Shown here: piece by piece, positions 15,938 to 24,783 of the stretch
Layout: every line of letters begins with the position of its first letter
Numbering within the stretch: the first letter of the stretch is position 1
From: Streptomyces sp. AC550_RSS872
GTDB lineage: Bacteria; Actinomycetota; Actinomycetes; Streptomycetales; Streptomycetaceae
Assembly (NCBI RefSeq): GCF_019049285.1
Contig: NZ_JAGMUL010000064.1
Location: forward strand, 1 to 46,378
Length of the DNA: 46,378 nt
Direction of reading: 5' to 3'
Position numbers and translations under genes: made by a program
The notes under the pieces: model-generated
Told to the model about the DNA's origin: nothing
The model's input: the letters and a program-made list of their open reading frames with translations, nothing else
Databases searched by the model: none

Positions 15938-16917
15938 CAGGCCGTCCTTTCGGTGGTGTCTGTCGCCCGGCGGATGGGGGCGGTCAGTTCACGAGGCAGT
16001 GCGAAGTGTTGGTGCTCTTCGGCCGCTTCGACGAGCTCGACGTCCTCGTAGCCGTGTGCGGCGAGCCACCGCAGCACGTTGTCCACCAGGACGTCTGGCA
16101 CCGAGGCGCCGGAGGTGACGCCGACCGTGGATACCTCCTGAAGCCAGTTCGCGTCGATCTCGTCTGCGGAGTCGACCAGGTGCGCGGCATCGGCACCGGC
16201 CTGCTGGGCGACCTCGACCAGGCGCTGGGAGTTGGAGGAGGTCTGCGAGCCGACCACGAGCACCAGGTCCGCTGCGGCGCCGAGCTGCCGCACCGCCAAC
16301 TGGCGGTTCTGCGTCGCATAGCAGATGTCGTCGCTGGGCGGGCCGCTGAGCTGGGGAAACCTGGTCTTCAGTGCCTCGACGGTTTCCATCGTCTCGTCCA
16401 CCGACAGCGTGGTCTGCGAGAGCCAGACGACCTTCGACTCGTCCCGGACCTCGATGCCCCCGACAGCGCCGGGGCCGTCGATCAAGGTGATGCGGTCCGG
16501 TGCCTCGCCCAGAGTGCCGATGACTTCCTCGTGGCCCTCGTGGCCGATCAGGAGGATGCTGTAGCCCTCCTCGGCGAAGCGGACCGCTTCGTTGTGCACC
16601 TTCGTCACCAGCGGGCATGTCGCGTCGATCGCTGTCAGTTTCCGTGCGGCGGCCTGTTCGTGCACGGACGGAGCGACGCCGTGCGCGGAGAACATGACGA
16701 CCTGTCCCTCAGGAACCTTGTCCGTGTCGGTGACGAAGACCGCGCCCTTCTTCTCCAGGGACCGCACGACATGGGTGTTGTGGACGATCTCGTGCCGCAC
16801 ATACACTGGCGGTCCGTAGAGCTCAAGGGCCTTCTCCACAGCCCGGATCGCGCGGACCACGCCAGCGCAGAAACCGCGGGGTGAAGCCAGCAGTACGCGT
16901 TTGCGCGCCCGGTTCAC
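15937..16917 (-). CDS. ispH: 4-Hydroxy-3-methylbut-2-enyl diphosphate reductase
   Basis: This 326-residue iron-sulfur enzyme performs the last MEP-pathway step, reducing HMBPP to IPP and DMAPP. The three cluster cysteines are in PRGFCAGV, ATCPLVTK and DICYATQNRQ, and the substrate-binding HEIVHNTHVV and HEGHEEVIGT motifs are present. The GTG at 16917 overlaps the GGPP synthase stop (GTGA), and the conserved N-terminus begins there although the frame stays open farther upstream. As a member of a terpene operon it is probably a pathway-dedicated second copy, since every Streptomyces needs a housekeeping ispH; that copy is not in this window. Confidence 0.95.
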   Translation of the reverse strand: MNRARKRVLLASPRGFCAGVVRAIRAVEKALELYGPPVYVRHEIVHNTHVVRSLEKKGAVFVTDTDKVPEGQVVMFSAHGVAPSVHEQAAARKLTAIDATCPLVTKVHNEAVRFAEEGYSILLIGHEGHEEVIGTLGEAPDRITLIDGPGAVGGIEVRDESKVVWLSQTTLSVDETMETVEALKTRFPQLSGPPSDDICYATQNRQLAVRQLGAAADLVLVVGSQTSSNSQRLVEVAQQAGADAAHLVDSADEIDANWLQEVSTVGVTSGASVPDVLVDNVLRWLAAHGYEDVELVEAAEEHQHFALPRELTAPIRRATDTTERTA

Positions 16918-18005
16918 GAGGTCCTCCGGGTCACGGTGTCCGCCAGGTGACGCAGGTGCGGGATGGCGTGTGCGGTGAGGGTGGTGGACGAGTCCAAGGT
17001 GTGGAGTACGGCGTGGCGGCGCTGGTCGATGAGTTCTTCGATGTGGGCGCGGGCGCCGGTGACGGTGAGGATGCTGCGGATCTGTGCGGCCTCCGCCTCG
17101 GTCAGGTCGGGGCTGCCCAGCAGCCGGTGCAGCAAGGTCTTGTGTGGGGGTGCGGCGTCGCGGAGGGCGAGGGCGGTGAGCAGGGTGTGCTTGCCTTCGC
17201 GGAGGTCGTCCAGGCGGGACTTGCCGGTGATGTGCGGGTCGCCGAAGACGCCGAGGAGGTCGTCGCGGAGCTGGAAGGCTTCGCCCAGCGGGAGGGCGTA
17301 CGCCGTCAGTTCGTCCAGCAGGGGCCGGGGGGCTGCGGCGAGGACGGCGCCGATGTGCAGCGGCCGTTCGCAGGTGTACTTGGCGGTCTTGTAGCGGATG
17401 ATTGTCCGGGCCCGTTCGACGTCGTCCGTGGGCTGCCCGCCGGCCGCGACGTCCAGGTACTGGCCGTACAGGACCTCGTCGCGCATGGCGTCCAGGACGG
17501 GCAGCAGCCGCACGAGTTGGTCCGGAGTGAGGTCGGCGGTGTGGATGAGTTCGTCGGTCCAGGCCAGGGCGAAGTCGCCGACGAGGATGGCGGCGCTGGT
17601 GCCGAACCGGTCGGCAGCCGGCCCGCAGCGGCCTGCGGCGTGGCGGTTGGCGAAGGCCCGGTGCACGGTGGGCTTGCCGCGGCGGGTGGCGGAGTCGTCC
17701 ATGACGTCGTCGTGGACGAGGCAGAAGGCGTGGAACATCTCCAGGGCGGCTGCCACTTGGAGCACCGGGCGGGGTGGGGGCGCGGTGCCGCCGGCGGCGT
17801 GCCAGCCGAGCACGCACAGCACGGGACGAAGCCGCTTGCCGCCTGCCGTGAGGAAGTCCCCGAGGGCTTCGGGGATTTCGGTGGGCAGCCGGTGCGTGGC
17901 GGCGTCGGCCTGCTTGCGCTCCAGGAATTGGGTCAGGATCGTCTCGGCGCGGTCGCGGGCTTGGGGCAGGTCGACTTCGCCTGTGGGGGGTGGTGCGAGG
18001 GTCAT
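16914..18005 (-). CDS. Polyprenyl diphosphate synthase (probable GGPP synthase)
   Basis: This 363-residue trans-prenyltransferase has a first Asp-rich motif DDVMDD (residues 99-104) in CLVHDDVMDDSATRRGKP and a second at LRDDLLGVFGD. It condenses IPP with allylic diphosphates. C20 chain length is inferred from the adjacent class II cyclase, not from the residues before the first motif. The ATG at 18005 overlaps the ispG stop (ATGA) and its own stop overlaps ispH (GTGA), giving tight translational coupling. Confidence 0.9.
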   Translation of the reverse strand: MTLAPPPTGEVDLPQARDRAETILTQFLERKQADAATHRLPTEIPEALGDFLTAGGKRLRPVLCVLGWHAAGGTAPPPRPVLQVAAALEMFHAFCLVHDDVMDDSATRRGKPTVHRAFANRHAAGRCGPAADRFGTSAAILVGDFALAWTDELIHTADLTPDQLVRLLPVLDAMRDEVLYGQYLDVAAGGQPTDDVERARTIIRYKTAKYTCERPLHIGAVLAAAPRPLLDELTAYALPLGEAFQLRDDLLGVFGDPHITGKSRLDDLREGKHTLLTALALRDAAPPHKTLLHRLLGSPDLTEAEAAQIRSILTVTGARAHIEELIDQRRHAVLHTLDSSTTLTAHAIPHLRHLADTVTRRTS

Positions 18006-19138
18006 GCCTGATCACCTTCCGCGGGAAGGTCGTTGGTGAGGTGGAGGGCTTCGTCGAGGAGTGCTTCGACGATCTTGGATTCGGGGACGGTCTTGATGAC
18101 CTGGCCGTGGCGGTAGATCTGGCCCTTGCCGTTGCCGCACGAGACGCCGAGGTCGGCCTCGCGGGACTCGCCTGGTCCGTTGACCACGCAGCCCATCACC
18201 GCGATCCGCAGCGGGTGGGGGAACCCGTCGAAGGCAGCCTCCACTTGGGCGGCCAGGCGGTGGATGTCGACCTGCAACCTGCCGCAGCCGGGGCAGGAGA
18301 CGATCTCCAGCTTCCGCGGCCGCAGGCCGAGGGAGGACAGGATGTGGCAGCCTGCCTTGACCTGCTCCACCGGGTCGGTGGACAGGGAGACCCGGATGGT
18401 GTCCCCGATCCCTTCGGCCAGCAGGACCCCGAAGGCGACGGCGGACTTGATCGCGCCCTGGAACGCGGGGCCCGCTTCGGTCACCCCCAAGTGCAGGGGG
18501 TAGTCACACTGCCCGGCGAGCTGCCGGTTCGCGGCGATCACCGTGAGCGGGTCGTGATGCTTGACCGCGATCTTGAGATCCCGGAAGCCGTGTTCTTCGA
18601 ACAGCGAACATTCCCACAACGCCGACTCCACCAGCGCTTCGGGGGTTGCCGCACCGTGTTTGGCGAGCAGTCGGGGGTCGAGGGAGCCGGCGTTGACCCC
18701 GATCCGGATCGGCACCCCCGCAGCCGTGGCGGCTTTGGCGATGTCGCCGACCCTGTCGTCGAAGCGTTTGATGTTGCCCGGGTTCACCCGCACCCCCGCG
18801 CAGCCCGCGTCCAGGGCGGCGAAGACGTAGCGGGGCTGGAAGTGGATGTCGGCGATCACCGGGATCGGTGACTTCGCCACGATGCGCGGCAGGGCCGCCG
18901 CGTCGTCGGCGGAGGGCACCGCGACGCGGACGATGTCGCAGCCCGCGGCGGTCACCGCGGCGATCTGCCCCAGCGTCGCATCCACGTCGGCGGTGTTGGT
19001 CGTGGTCATGCTCTGCACGGACACCGGTGCGCCGCCGCCGATGGGCACCGCCCCGACACGCAATTGGCGGGTGGAGCGGCGGCGCACCGGGGCTTCGGGG
19101 ACCCGTGCTGTGGGCAGGCCGAGATCGGTCGTGGTCAA
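18002..19138 (-). CDS. ispG: 4-Hydroxy-3-methylbut-2-en-1-yl diphosphate synthase
   Basis: This 378-residue enzyme converts MEcPP to HMBPP with a [4Fe-4S] cluster. Cluster cysteines are in SCPGCGR and MGCVVNGPGE, and the TIM-barrel part shows VQSMTTTNTADV and RVNPGNI. The start is TTG at 19138, with GGAGG five nt upstream; it overlaps the dxs stop (TTGA). With ispH and dxs it doubles the first step and the last two steps of the MEP pathway inside the cluster, while dxr and ispD-F are absent and must be supplied by housekeeping copies. Confidence 0.95.
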   Translation of the reverse strand: MTTTDLGLPTARVPEAPVRRRSTRQLRVGAVPIGGGAPVSVQSMTTTNTADVDATLGQIAAVTAAGCDIVRVAVPSADDAAALPRIVAKSPIPVIADIHFQPRYVFAALDAGCAGVRVNPGNIKRFDDRVGDIAKAATAAGVPIRIGVNAGSLDPRLLAKHGAATPEALVESALWECSLFEEHGFRDLKIAVKHHDPLTVIAANRQLAGQCDYPLHLGVTEAGPAFQGAIKSAVAFGVLLAEGIGDTIRVSLSTDPVEQVKAGCHILSSLGLRPRKLEIVSCPGCGRLQVDIHRLAAQVEAAFDGFPHPLRIAVMGCVVNGPGESREADLGVSCGNGKGQIYRHGQVIKTVPESKIVEALLDEALHLTNDLPAEGDQA

Positions 19139-21078
19139 CGTGACCTCCGGACGGCAGGCGAGGCAGAAGACGGCGGGGCGGCCAGGGGGCGGGAGGCGGC
19201 GGGAGCGGGTTGGGGGCGCGGTTCGGGGACCCCGCCCGACGAGGTGGCGGGAGCGGGGGCGCGGCCGTGGACGGAGCGGGCCACCAGCACCGCGTTCGTG
19301 ATCGCCTCCGCGCTCAACCCCGCCCGCTCCAGCAGACGTTCACGCTCCCCGTGCTCGATGAACGTCCGCGGCAGCCCCAGCCGCACCACCGGGACCGTGG
19401 CCGCGCAATCGCCCAGCGTCTCCAGCAGCGCGGTGCCCACCCCGCCGTAGCGCAGGCCGTCCTCGACCGTGATCACGAGGCGGTACCCGGCCGCCAGATC
19501 CGCCAGCGACCGGGACACCGGCAGCACCCACCGCGGATCGATCACCGTCGCGCCGATCCCGAACTCGGCCAGTTCGGCTGCCGCCTCACGCGCCCGGTGC
19601 GCCATCGGCCCCACCGCCACCAGCAGCACATCCCTGCTGCCCGACCGGGCACGGAACAGCACGTCCCCCGCCGTGCCCCGCTCCAGCGTCGGCAAGTCGT
19701 CCGGGGAGCGGCCTTTGGGAAAGCGCACGAGGGTGGGGCCGTCGGTGTAGGCCACCGATTCGTCGAGGAGTTCTTTCAGGCGGGCCGCGTCCCGCGGAGC
19801 GGCGATGCGCAGCCCGGGTACCGCCGAGAAGACGGACAGGTCCCACATGCCGTGATGGCTGGGCCCGTCCGGTCCCGTCACACCCGCCCGGTCGAGCACG
19901 AAGGTGACCGGTAGTCGGTGCAAGGCCACATCCATGAGGACCTGATCGACCGCGCGGTTCAGGAACGTCGCGTAGACGGCGACCACGGGATGGAAGCCGC
20001 CCATGGCCAGGCCGGCGGCGGAGGTGACGGCGTGCTGCTCGGCGATCCCCACGTCGAAGACCCGCTCCGGGAACCGCTCCTGCATCGCCTGCAAGCCGGT
20101 CGGGCGCAGCATCGCCGCGGTGAGGGCTACAACGTCCTCCCGCTGTTCAGCCAGCTCCAGCAGGCTCTCGGAGAATGCGCTGGTCCATGACGGGAGGACA
20201 GGCGAGGCGGGGGTACCGGACGTCCCAGGCGTCGAAGGGAGAGGTCGGCCGGTGGCCGGATCCACCACACCTACGGCGTGCAGGCAGTCCGCCTCATCCT
20301 GCTCGGCCGGCGCATAGCCGCGGCCTTTGACCGTGACCACATGCACCACGACCGGGCGTCGCAAGGTCCTCGCCCGGCGCAGTGTGTCCTCAAGGTCGGT
20401 GGTGTCGTGGCCGTCCACGGGACCGAAGTAGGCGAAGCCCAGGTCGGTGAACAGGTTGCGGCACGCCCCCAGGCCACCATCGACCTTGAGTTCTTGCAGG
20501 TGGGCGGCGAGCGCGCCGGCCGTGGGGGCATAGGAACGGCCGTTGTCGTTCACCACCACGATCACCGGCCGGTCCTTCGCGGCGCCCAGGTTGTTCAGCG
20601 CCTCGAAGGCCATCCCGCCGGTCAGGGCGCCGTCCCCGATGACCGCCACCACGGCCCGCTCCTGCTCGCCGGCCAGCTGGCGGGCCTTGGCCAGACCGTC
20701 CGCGTACGACAGGGCGGTGGAGGCATGGGAGTTCTCGACCAGATCATGCTGGGACTCGCCGCGGGAGGGATAGCCGGACAGGCCGCCGGCCTGGCGCAGC
20801 GTGTCGAAGTCCTTGCCCCGGCCGGTCAGCAGCTTGTGCACATACGCCTGATGGCCGGTGTCGAAGACCAGGCTGTCGCGCGGCGAGCCGAACACCCGGT
20901 GCAACGCCAGCGTCAGCTCCACCACGCCCAGATTCGGTCCCAGATGCCCGCCGCCCGCACACACCTTCTCGATCAGGAACGCCCGGATCTGCCCGGCCAG
21001 TTCGGCTAGCTCCTGCACAGGGAGCGCCCGCAGTGCGGCAAGGTCCCCGCACACGGCGAAAGGGTGGGGAGTGGTCAT
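19135..21078 (-). CDS. dxs: 1-Deoxy-D-xylulose-5-phosphate synthase
   Basis: This 647-residue thiamine-diphosphate enzyme condenses pyruvate and glyceraldehyde 3-phosphate in the first, flux-controlling MEP step. Seen: HLGPNLGVVELTLALH, DTGHQAYVHKLL, the ThDP motif GDGALTGGMAFEALNN, the catalytic Glu region DVGIAEQHAVTSAAG, and a transketolase C-terminal domain ending in an Ala/Pro-rich tail. ATG at 21078 is chosen because GGAAG lies 9 nt upstream; the frame opens to a TTG at 21141. It is the first gene of the terpene operon and is probably pathway-dedicated. Confidence 0.94.
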   Translation of the reverse strand: MTTPHPFAVCGDLAALRALPVQELAELAGQIRAFLIEKVCAGGGHLGPNLGVVELTLALHRVFGSPRDSLVFDTGHQAYVHKLLTGRGKDFDTLRQAGGLSGYPSRGESQHDLVENSHASTALSYADGLAKARQLAGEQERAVVAVIGDGALTGGMAFEALNNLGAAKDRPVIVVVNDNGRSYAPTAGALAAHLQELKVDGGLGACRNLFTDLGFAYFGPVDGHDTTDLEDTLRRARTLRRPVVVHVVTVKGRGYAPAEQDEADCLHAVGVVDPATGRPLPSTPGTSGTPASPVLPSWTSAFSESLLELAEQREDVVALTAAMLRPTGLQAMQERFPERVFDVGIAEQHAVTSAAGLAMGGFHPVVAVYATFLNRAVDQVLMDVALHRLPVTFVLDRAGVTGPDGPSHHGMWDLSVFSAVPGLRIAAPRDAARLKELLDESVAYTDGPTLVRFPKGRSPDDLPTLERGTAGDVLFRARSGSRDVLLVAVGPMAHRAREAAAELAEFGIGATVIDPRWVLPVSRSLADLAAGYRLVITVEDGLRYGGVGTALLETLGDCAATVPVVRLGLPRTFIEHGERERLLERAGLSAEAITNAVLVARSVHGRAPAPATSSGGVPEPRPQPAPAASRPLAAPPSSASPAVRRSR

Positions 21079-21514
21079 GACCGTCGGCTTCCACGGCGGT
21101 CCGCTCATAGGCCGGAGAGTCGGCCCCAGGGCGTTGCACAACGTTGAAAGACGAAGGAAATTGGGATCGGTGTGGAAATCGGGATTGGTGTTGAAGGTGG
21201 AAACAGGAAGAGGTCTGACGCGCGCTCCCCCCGTGTACTGCTCCGTTCCTTTCCTTTACGACTGGTGCCTGCGCGGCCACGAGCCGCCGCTAATGGCCGC
21301 TCCGGCGCGCGAAGGGCCCGCTCGCCCGGGAAGCTGATGTCATGAACGATCCGTTCCTCGTGGCGGAGACCACCAGCCCTGCCGACCCGCCGGCCTGCCG
21401 AACACCGCGCACACGCGGTGCGCAGGTGCTCTGCGGCCGGGATCGTCACGCGTGTCGCCCCGCGTCTCGGCCGTCTGGGTCCGCACCGCGGGCGGACGCG
21501 CGAAAGGCACTGCG
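21079..21514 (-). promoter_or_regulatory. Promoter region of the terpene operon
   Basis: These 436 bases separate dxs from the upstream regulator gene, which is transcribed toward it. The region holds a tandem 18-bp repeat (21156-21173 and 21174-21191, 16 of 18 identical, GGAAAT(T/C)GGGAT(C/T)GGTGT) and, 10 bp closer to dxs, CGTTGCACAACGTTG (21132-21146), which contains two overlapping palindromes. These are good candidates for regulator binding. No coding sequence is convincing here. Confidence 0.5.
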
Positions 21515-22903
21515 CTACGTGAACCTTGCTCTCGGCTGCGGCGGGATTCTCTCCCTCGCCCTGGCCATCACCGCGCGTACGTGCGGTGAGCGGCGGTAGG
21601 AGGCCAGGGCTGCCAGCAGGTCGCTCAGCGCCCGAGCTGCCCGTGGCGATTCGAGTTCGTCGATCCGTTCCATCGCGGTGAGGGTGACCGAGCAGCACTC
21701 GTCCAGATGGCCCAGGCTGAGCAGCGTCGCCGCCAGGCGCATGGCCACGAGGGTCCGGCCGCGGCGGTCGGCCTGGGAGTACAGCGTCAAGGACGAGTGC
21801 AATGCGGCCGTTGCCGCTCGCTGGTCTCCGACCGCTTCCAGGGTCCGGGCGCGCTGGAAGGCCAGCGCGGCCTGCGGGTAGACCTTGAAGGGATCCGTCT
21901 CCTGCTGGGCGGTGCGGGGCATCTCCTTCTCGTACTCGCGTTCGGCGGCAGCCAGCGTGGCGAGCGCCTGCCTGTGATCTCCTACCGTCGCCTGTGCCAC
22001 CGCCTGTTGGGAGAGCAGAAAGGCCGTCACGTGCGGGGAACCGTGATGCAGGCCCGTCGCCACCGCGGCTTCGGCGTACTGGACCGCGAGTCGCGGCTGG
22101 CCGTGCTGCAGGGCCAGGGTGCTCTGAGCCCTCAGGGCCATCCCCCAGATGGCCCGGTCGCCGCAGGCCGCCGCGAGCCGCTGGGCGTGCGCGTATGCGG
22201 CCTGAGCATGACCGGGCTGTACAACGTCCTCCTCCATACGGGCCAGCAGATAGGCCAGCCGCGCCGCTCCGCTCAGAACGGCCCGCCGCCGCTCCTGACG
22301 GCCGTGTGCCGCCTGGAACAGGCGCGGCACGTCGGTCGCCGCGTACTCCATGAGTGCGGTGCGGGCGTTGATTCCGCCGAAGGCGTTCATGGACGCCGCG
22401 AAGAAGAGTGCGGCCTCCCTGAGTCTTTGATCCGCAGGCGACAGCCCATCCAGCACGCTGTCCGTGGGGCTGGGGGACAGCCGGTCGGGCAGGACGAGTG
22501 CGTGCACCCGGTAGGGGTGCGGATCCTGCCGGCCCCTGGCACGTCTGCTGGCGGACGCGAAGTCCTGGACGGCGCGTACCTGTGCCGCTTCCGAAGCGGA
22601 GGCCGCGTCCCCTCGTACGGCCCGCGGTCCGGCCGGCACGAACGCTGGGGCGTCGGGGAAACCCGCGTCGGGCAAGGACACCGCGCGCCCCAGCCGCCGT
22701 GAGAGAGCCTCGACGATCAGCTTCCGTACGACGGGTCGGGGCATGGTGCCCGACAGCCAGTGGGACACGGACGAGCGGTCGTAGCGCAGTTGTAGTCGCA
22801 ACTCCGCGCCCACCGCGTTCACGGACCGGGCCAGGGCCCCGTAGGACCAGTCGGATTCATCGAGCAGGCTACGCAAGTGCGTGTTGGCCGGACGAGAAGT
22901 CAT
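21515..22903 (-). CDS. HTH/TPR transcriptional regulator, NsdA-like
   Basis: This protein is 462 residues. The N-terminus (SYGALARSVNAVGAELRLQL...RSSVSHWLSGTMP) is a phage-repressor-type helix-turn-helix. The rest is alpha-helical and Ala-rich with TPR-like repeats (AQAAYAHAQRLAAACGDRAIW, AVQYAEAAVATGL, ALATLAAAEREYE). This layout resembles Streptomyces NsdA-type regulators of development and antibiotic production. ATG at 22903 has AGGGGG about 7 nt upstream. It lies directly upstream of the terpene operon in the same direction, so control of that operon is plausible but unproven. Confidence 0.75.
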   Translation of the reverse strand: MTSRPANTHLRSLLDESDWSYGALARSVNAVGAELRLQLRYDRSSVSHWLSGTMPRPVVRKLIVEALSRRLGRAVSLPDAGFPDAPAFVPAGPRAVRGDAASASEAAQVRAVQDFASASRRARGRQDPHPYRVHALVLPDRLSPSPTDSVLDGLSPADQRLREAALFFAASMNAFGGINARTALMEYAATDVPRLFQAAHGRQERRRAVLSGAARLAYLLARMEEDVVQPGHAQAAYAHAQRLAAACGDRAIWGMALRAQSTLALQHGQPRLAVQYAEAAVATGLHHGSPHVTAFLLSQQAVAQATVGDHRQALATLAAAEREYEKEMPRTAQQETDPFKVYPQAALAFQRARTLEAVGDQRAATAALHSSLTLYSQADRRGRTLVAMRLAATLLSLGHLDECCSVTLTAMERIDELESPRAARALSDLLAALASYRRSPHVRAVMARARERIPPQPRARFT

Positions 22904-23208
22904 TGAGGCCCCCTTTGAGGCGGCATGCGCCCGGCCCTCCCAGGGAATGCGCTTTCTCTCTTCCGTACTACCCAGTTGGGATTGGCTACTCGACATGTGC
23001 GCGATATCTCGAACGGCCTCGCCTCTGCCTGAGGGAGGCCGTAGGGCGTCAGCGTTGCTGATGGTGACGAGTCATTCCTTCGGGCCCGGTGGGGATGAGT
23101 CAGCCGAGTGTTCCCCCGGAGTAGGGGGCCGTGCCACTCGCCCATCATGAATCCGCTCTGTGCCTGTGGCGGTGGTGTGGTTACGAAGGTGAGGAGCGTC
23201 CCGGTTTC

Positions 23209-23282
23209 GGGCTCGACTCCTCTGGGATCCAAGACCAAAGAGCCCCTCTGACTCTGTGCAACGTGGGTCAGAGGGGCCTTTT
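23209..23282 (+). repeat. tRNA-tail-like segment plus terminator, right copy of inner repeat pair
   Basis: Bases 23209-23231 (GGGCTCGACTC...GGATCCA) resemble a tRNA T-arm and acceptor tail, and 23242-23277 form a strong stem (GCCCCTCTGAC with GTCAGAGGGGC, 11 bp) followed by CCTTTT. The left partner is 10834-10905. The pair encloses the whole terpene locus and its regulator. Confidence 0.6.
23242..23282 (+). terminator. Rho-independent terminator hairpin
   Basis: GCCCCTCTGAC (23242-23252) pairs perfectly with GTCAGAGGGGC (23267-23277) and is followed by CCTTTT. It is the type of stem normally found after Streptomyces tRNA genes, although no complete tRNA is present. Confidence 0.7.
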
Positions 23283-23483
23283 GCTGGTGGGGAGCAGTTC
23301 CAGGAGCATCCTCGCCACGCGGTGCCGGGGGGCGGGGCTGCGACACGTGCTGGATCAGAGCCGCACGCATGAAAGGTGCTACTCCAACGGAGGTGTGTCC
23401 GGTGCGGGGTGCCCGTGGTCCAGGCAGCCGTTCCATGAGGATCTCGGGCGTTCGTCTGTGACCGACTGACGAGGAGCCCAAGA

Positions 23484-24476
23484 ATGTCACGTTGCCCTGT
23501 CCGGCCTGTGCTGCGTTGCCGTCTGACCACTTGGTTGGCGAGTGTCGGTGTGGCCACGGCACTGGCGCTCGGTGTCGCGGGTACGTCGGTAGCGGCTGAC
23601 GGCCCGACCCCGCCTGTGTGGCCGACTACCTCGGGCCCCGCGGCCGTGATCGGCGGGCTCGTGCATCCGGATGCCTCGCCGCCGGGGGCGAACGACTGGA
23701 AGTGCAAGCCGACCGCCGCGCACCCCCGCCCGGTTGTCCTGCTGCACGCGACCTGGACGAACGCCTACACGAACTGGGCCGGGCTGTCCCCCTTGCTCAA
23801 GCAGGCCGGGTACTGCGTCTTCGCGCCGAACTACGGCGGACAGCCAGGAGTTCCGTTCAAGGCCACGCAGCACATTCCCGACTCCGCCCGCGAGATCGCC
23901 CGCTACGTCGACCGGGTGCTCAAGGCCACCGGTGCCCGGCAGGTCGACCTGGTGGGGCACTCCCAGGGCGGCGGTCTGATGCCCCGCTGGTACCTGCGGT
24001 TCGAGGGAGGTACGGCCCCTGCGAAGCCGGCGCGCAACAAGGTGCGTCGGCTCATCGGCCTGGCCCCCTCCAACCACGGTGCCGGCGCTTCAGGTCTGGG
24101 TGACCTCTCCACCGCCCTCGGCCTCAACCCGACGATGTCCCTGGTGATGGGGCAGGCGTACGCGGACCAGATGCCGGGGTCCCGGGTGAACACGACGCTC
24201 GACCGGGACGGTGACACCCAGCCGGGGGTCGACTACACCACGATCGTCACCCGACTCGACGAGGTCGTCACGCCCTACCCCAACCAGTTCCTCAAGGCCG
24301 GACCGGGCGCGAAGGTACGGAACATCCTGCTCCAGGAGATCTGTCCCCAGGACCTGTCCGAACACCTCTCGATCGCCTACGACTCCAACGCCCTCCAGCT
24401 CGTCTTCAACGCCCTCGACCCCGCGCATGCCGAACCCGTGAACTGCCGTCTCTCGCTTCCTCTCCTCGGCGGCTGA
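23484..24476 (+). CDS. Secreted triacylglycerol lipase/esterase
   Basis: This 330-residue alpha/beta hydrolase has an N-terminal signal peptide: Arg-rich start, a hydrophobic stretch (LASVGVATALALGVAG) and a likely cleavage after SVAA. The mature part has VVLLHATWTNAY and the nucleophile elbow GHSQGG with Ser160, as in bacterial class II-type extracellular lipases; D and H of the triad probably lie in the last third (DEVVTP; SEHLSIAYD). ATG at 23484 has GAGGAG upstream. It is a monocistronic-looking gene just outside the inner repeat at 23209-23282. Confidence 0.85.
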   Translation: MSRCPVRPVLRCRLTTWLASVGVATALALGVAGTSVAADGPTPPVWPTTSGPAAVIGGLVHPDASPPGANDWKCKPTAAHPRPVVLLHATWTNAYTNWAGLSPLLKQAGYCVFAPNYGGQPGVPFKATQHIPDSAREIARYVDRVLKATGARQVDLVGHSQGGGLMPRWYLRFEGGTAPAKPARNKVRRLIGLAPSNHGAGASGLGDLSTALGLNPTMSLVMGQAYADQMPGSRVNTTLDRDGDTQPGVDYTTIVTRLDEVVTPYPNQFLKAGPGAKVRNILLQEICPQDLSEHLSIAYDSNALQLVFNALDPAHAEPVNCRLSLPLLGG

Positions 24477-24579
24477 GAGACAGCCTCTCCGGCCGGCCCG
24501 GCGCCGGGCGTGGGTGGGATGTTCCGATGTTCCTTCCTCACCTCAGCGGACGGGCTGGCCGGGGGCGGGGTTGGTGCGG

Positions 24580-24775
24580 TCGTGGGTGAGTGGGGCGACG
24601 GACTTTCCGCCGTCGACGGTGGGGTGACGCCGGTGATCCAGGAGGAGCGGCGGGAGGGGGAGTGCCGCAGCGTGCGCGACGTCCGCCGGTTGGCCGACGC
24701 GTCCCAGGGGGTAGCTGGCGGCGACGGTGGCTGGGGCAGGGCAGTGAGGGTGTCCATGAAGGAGGGGTCCCCGAC
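24580..24775 (-). pseudogene. Short-chain dehydrogenase remnant, C-terminal
   Basis: Two minus-strand frames together give the C-terminal SDR pattern: YPLGRVGQPADVAHAA in one frame, SSWITGVT in another, then TVDGGKSVAPLT back in the first. The frame changes and the absence of the Rossmann and YxxxK parts mark it as a decayed fragment. Confidence 0.6.
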
Positions 24776-24783
24776 ACCGCGCA

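Noticed and set aside
21342..21599. An 85-codon plus-strand frame between dxs and the regulator
   Set aside because: It partly overlaps the regulator's 3' end in antisense and has no binding site or family similarity.
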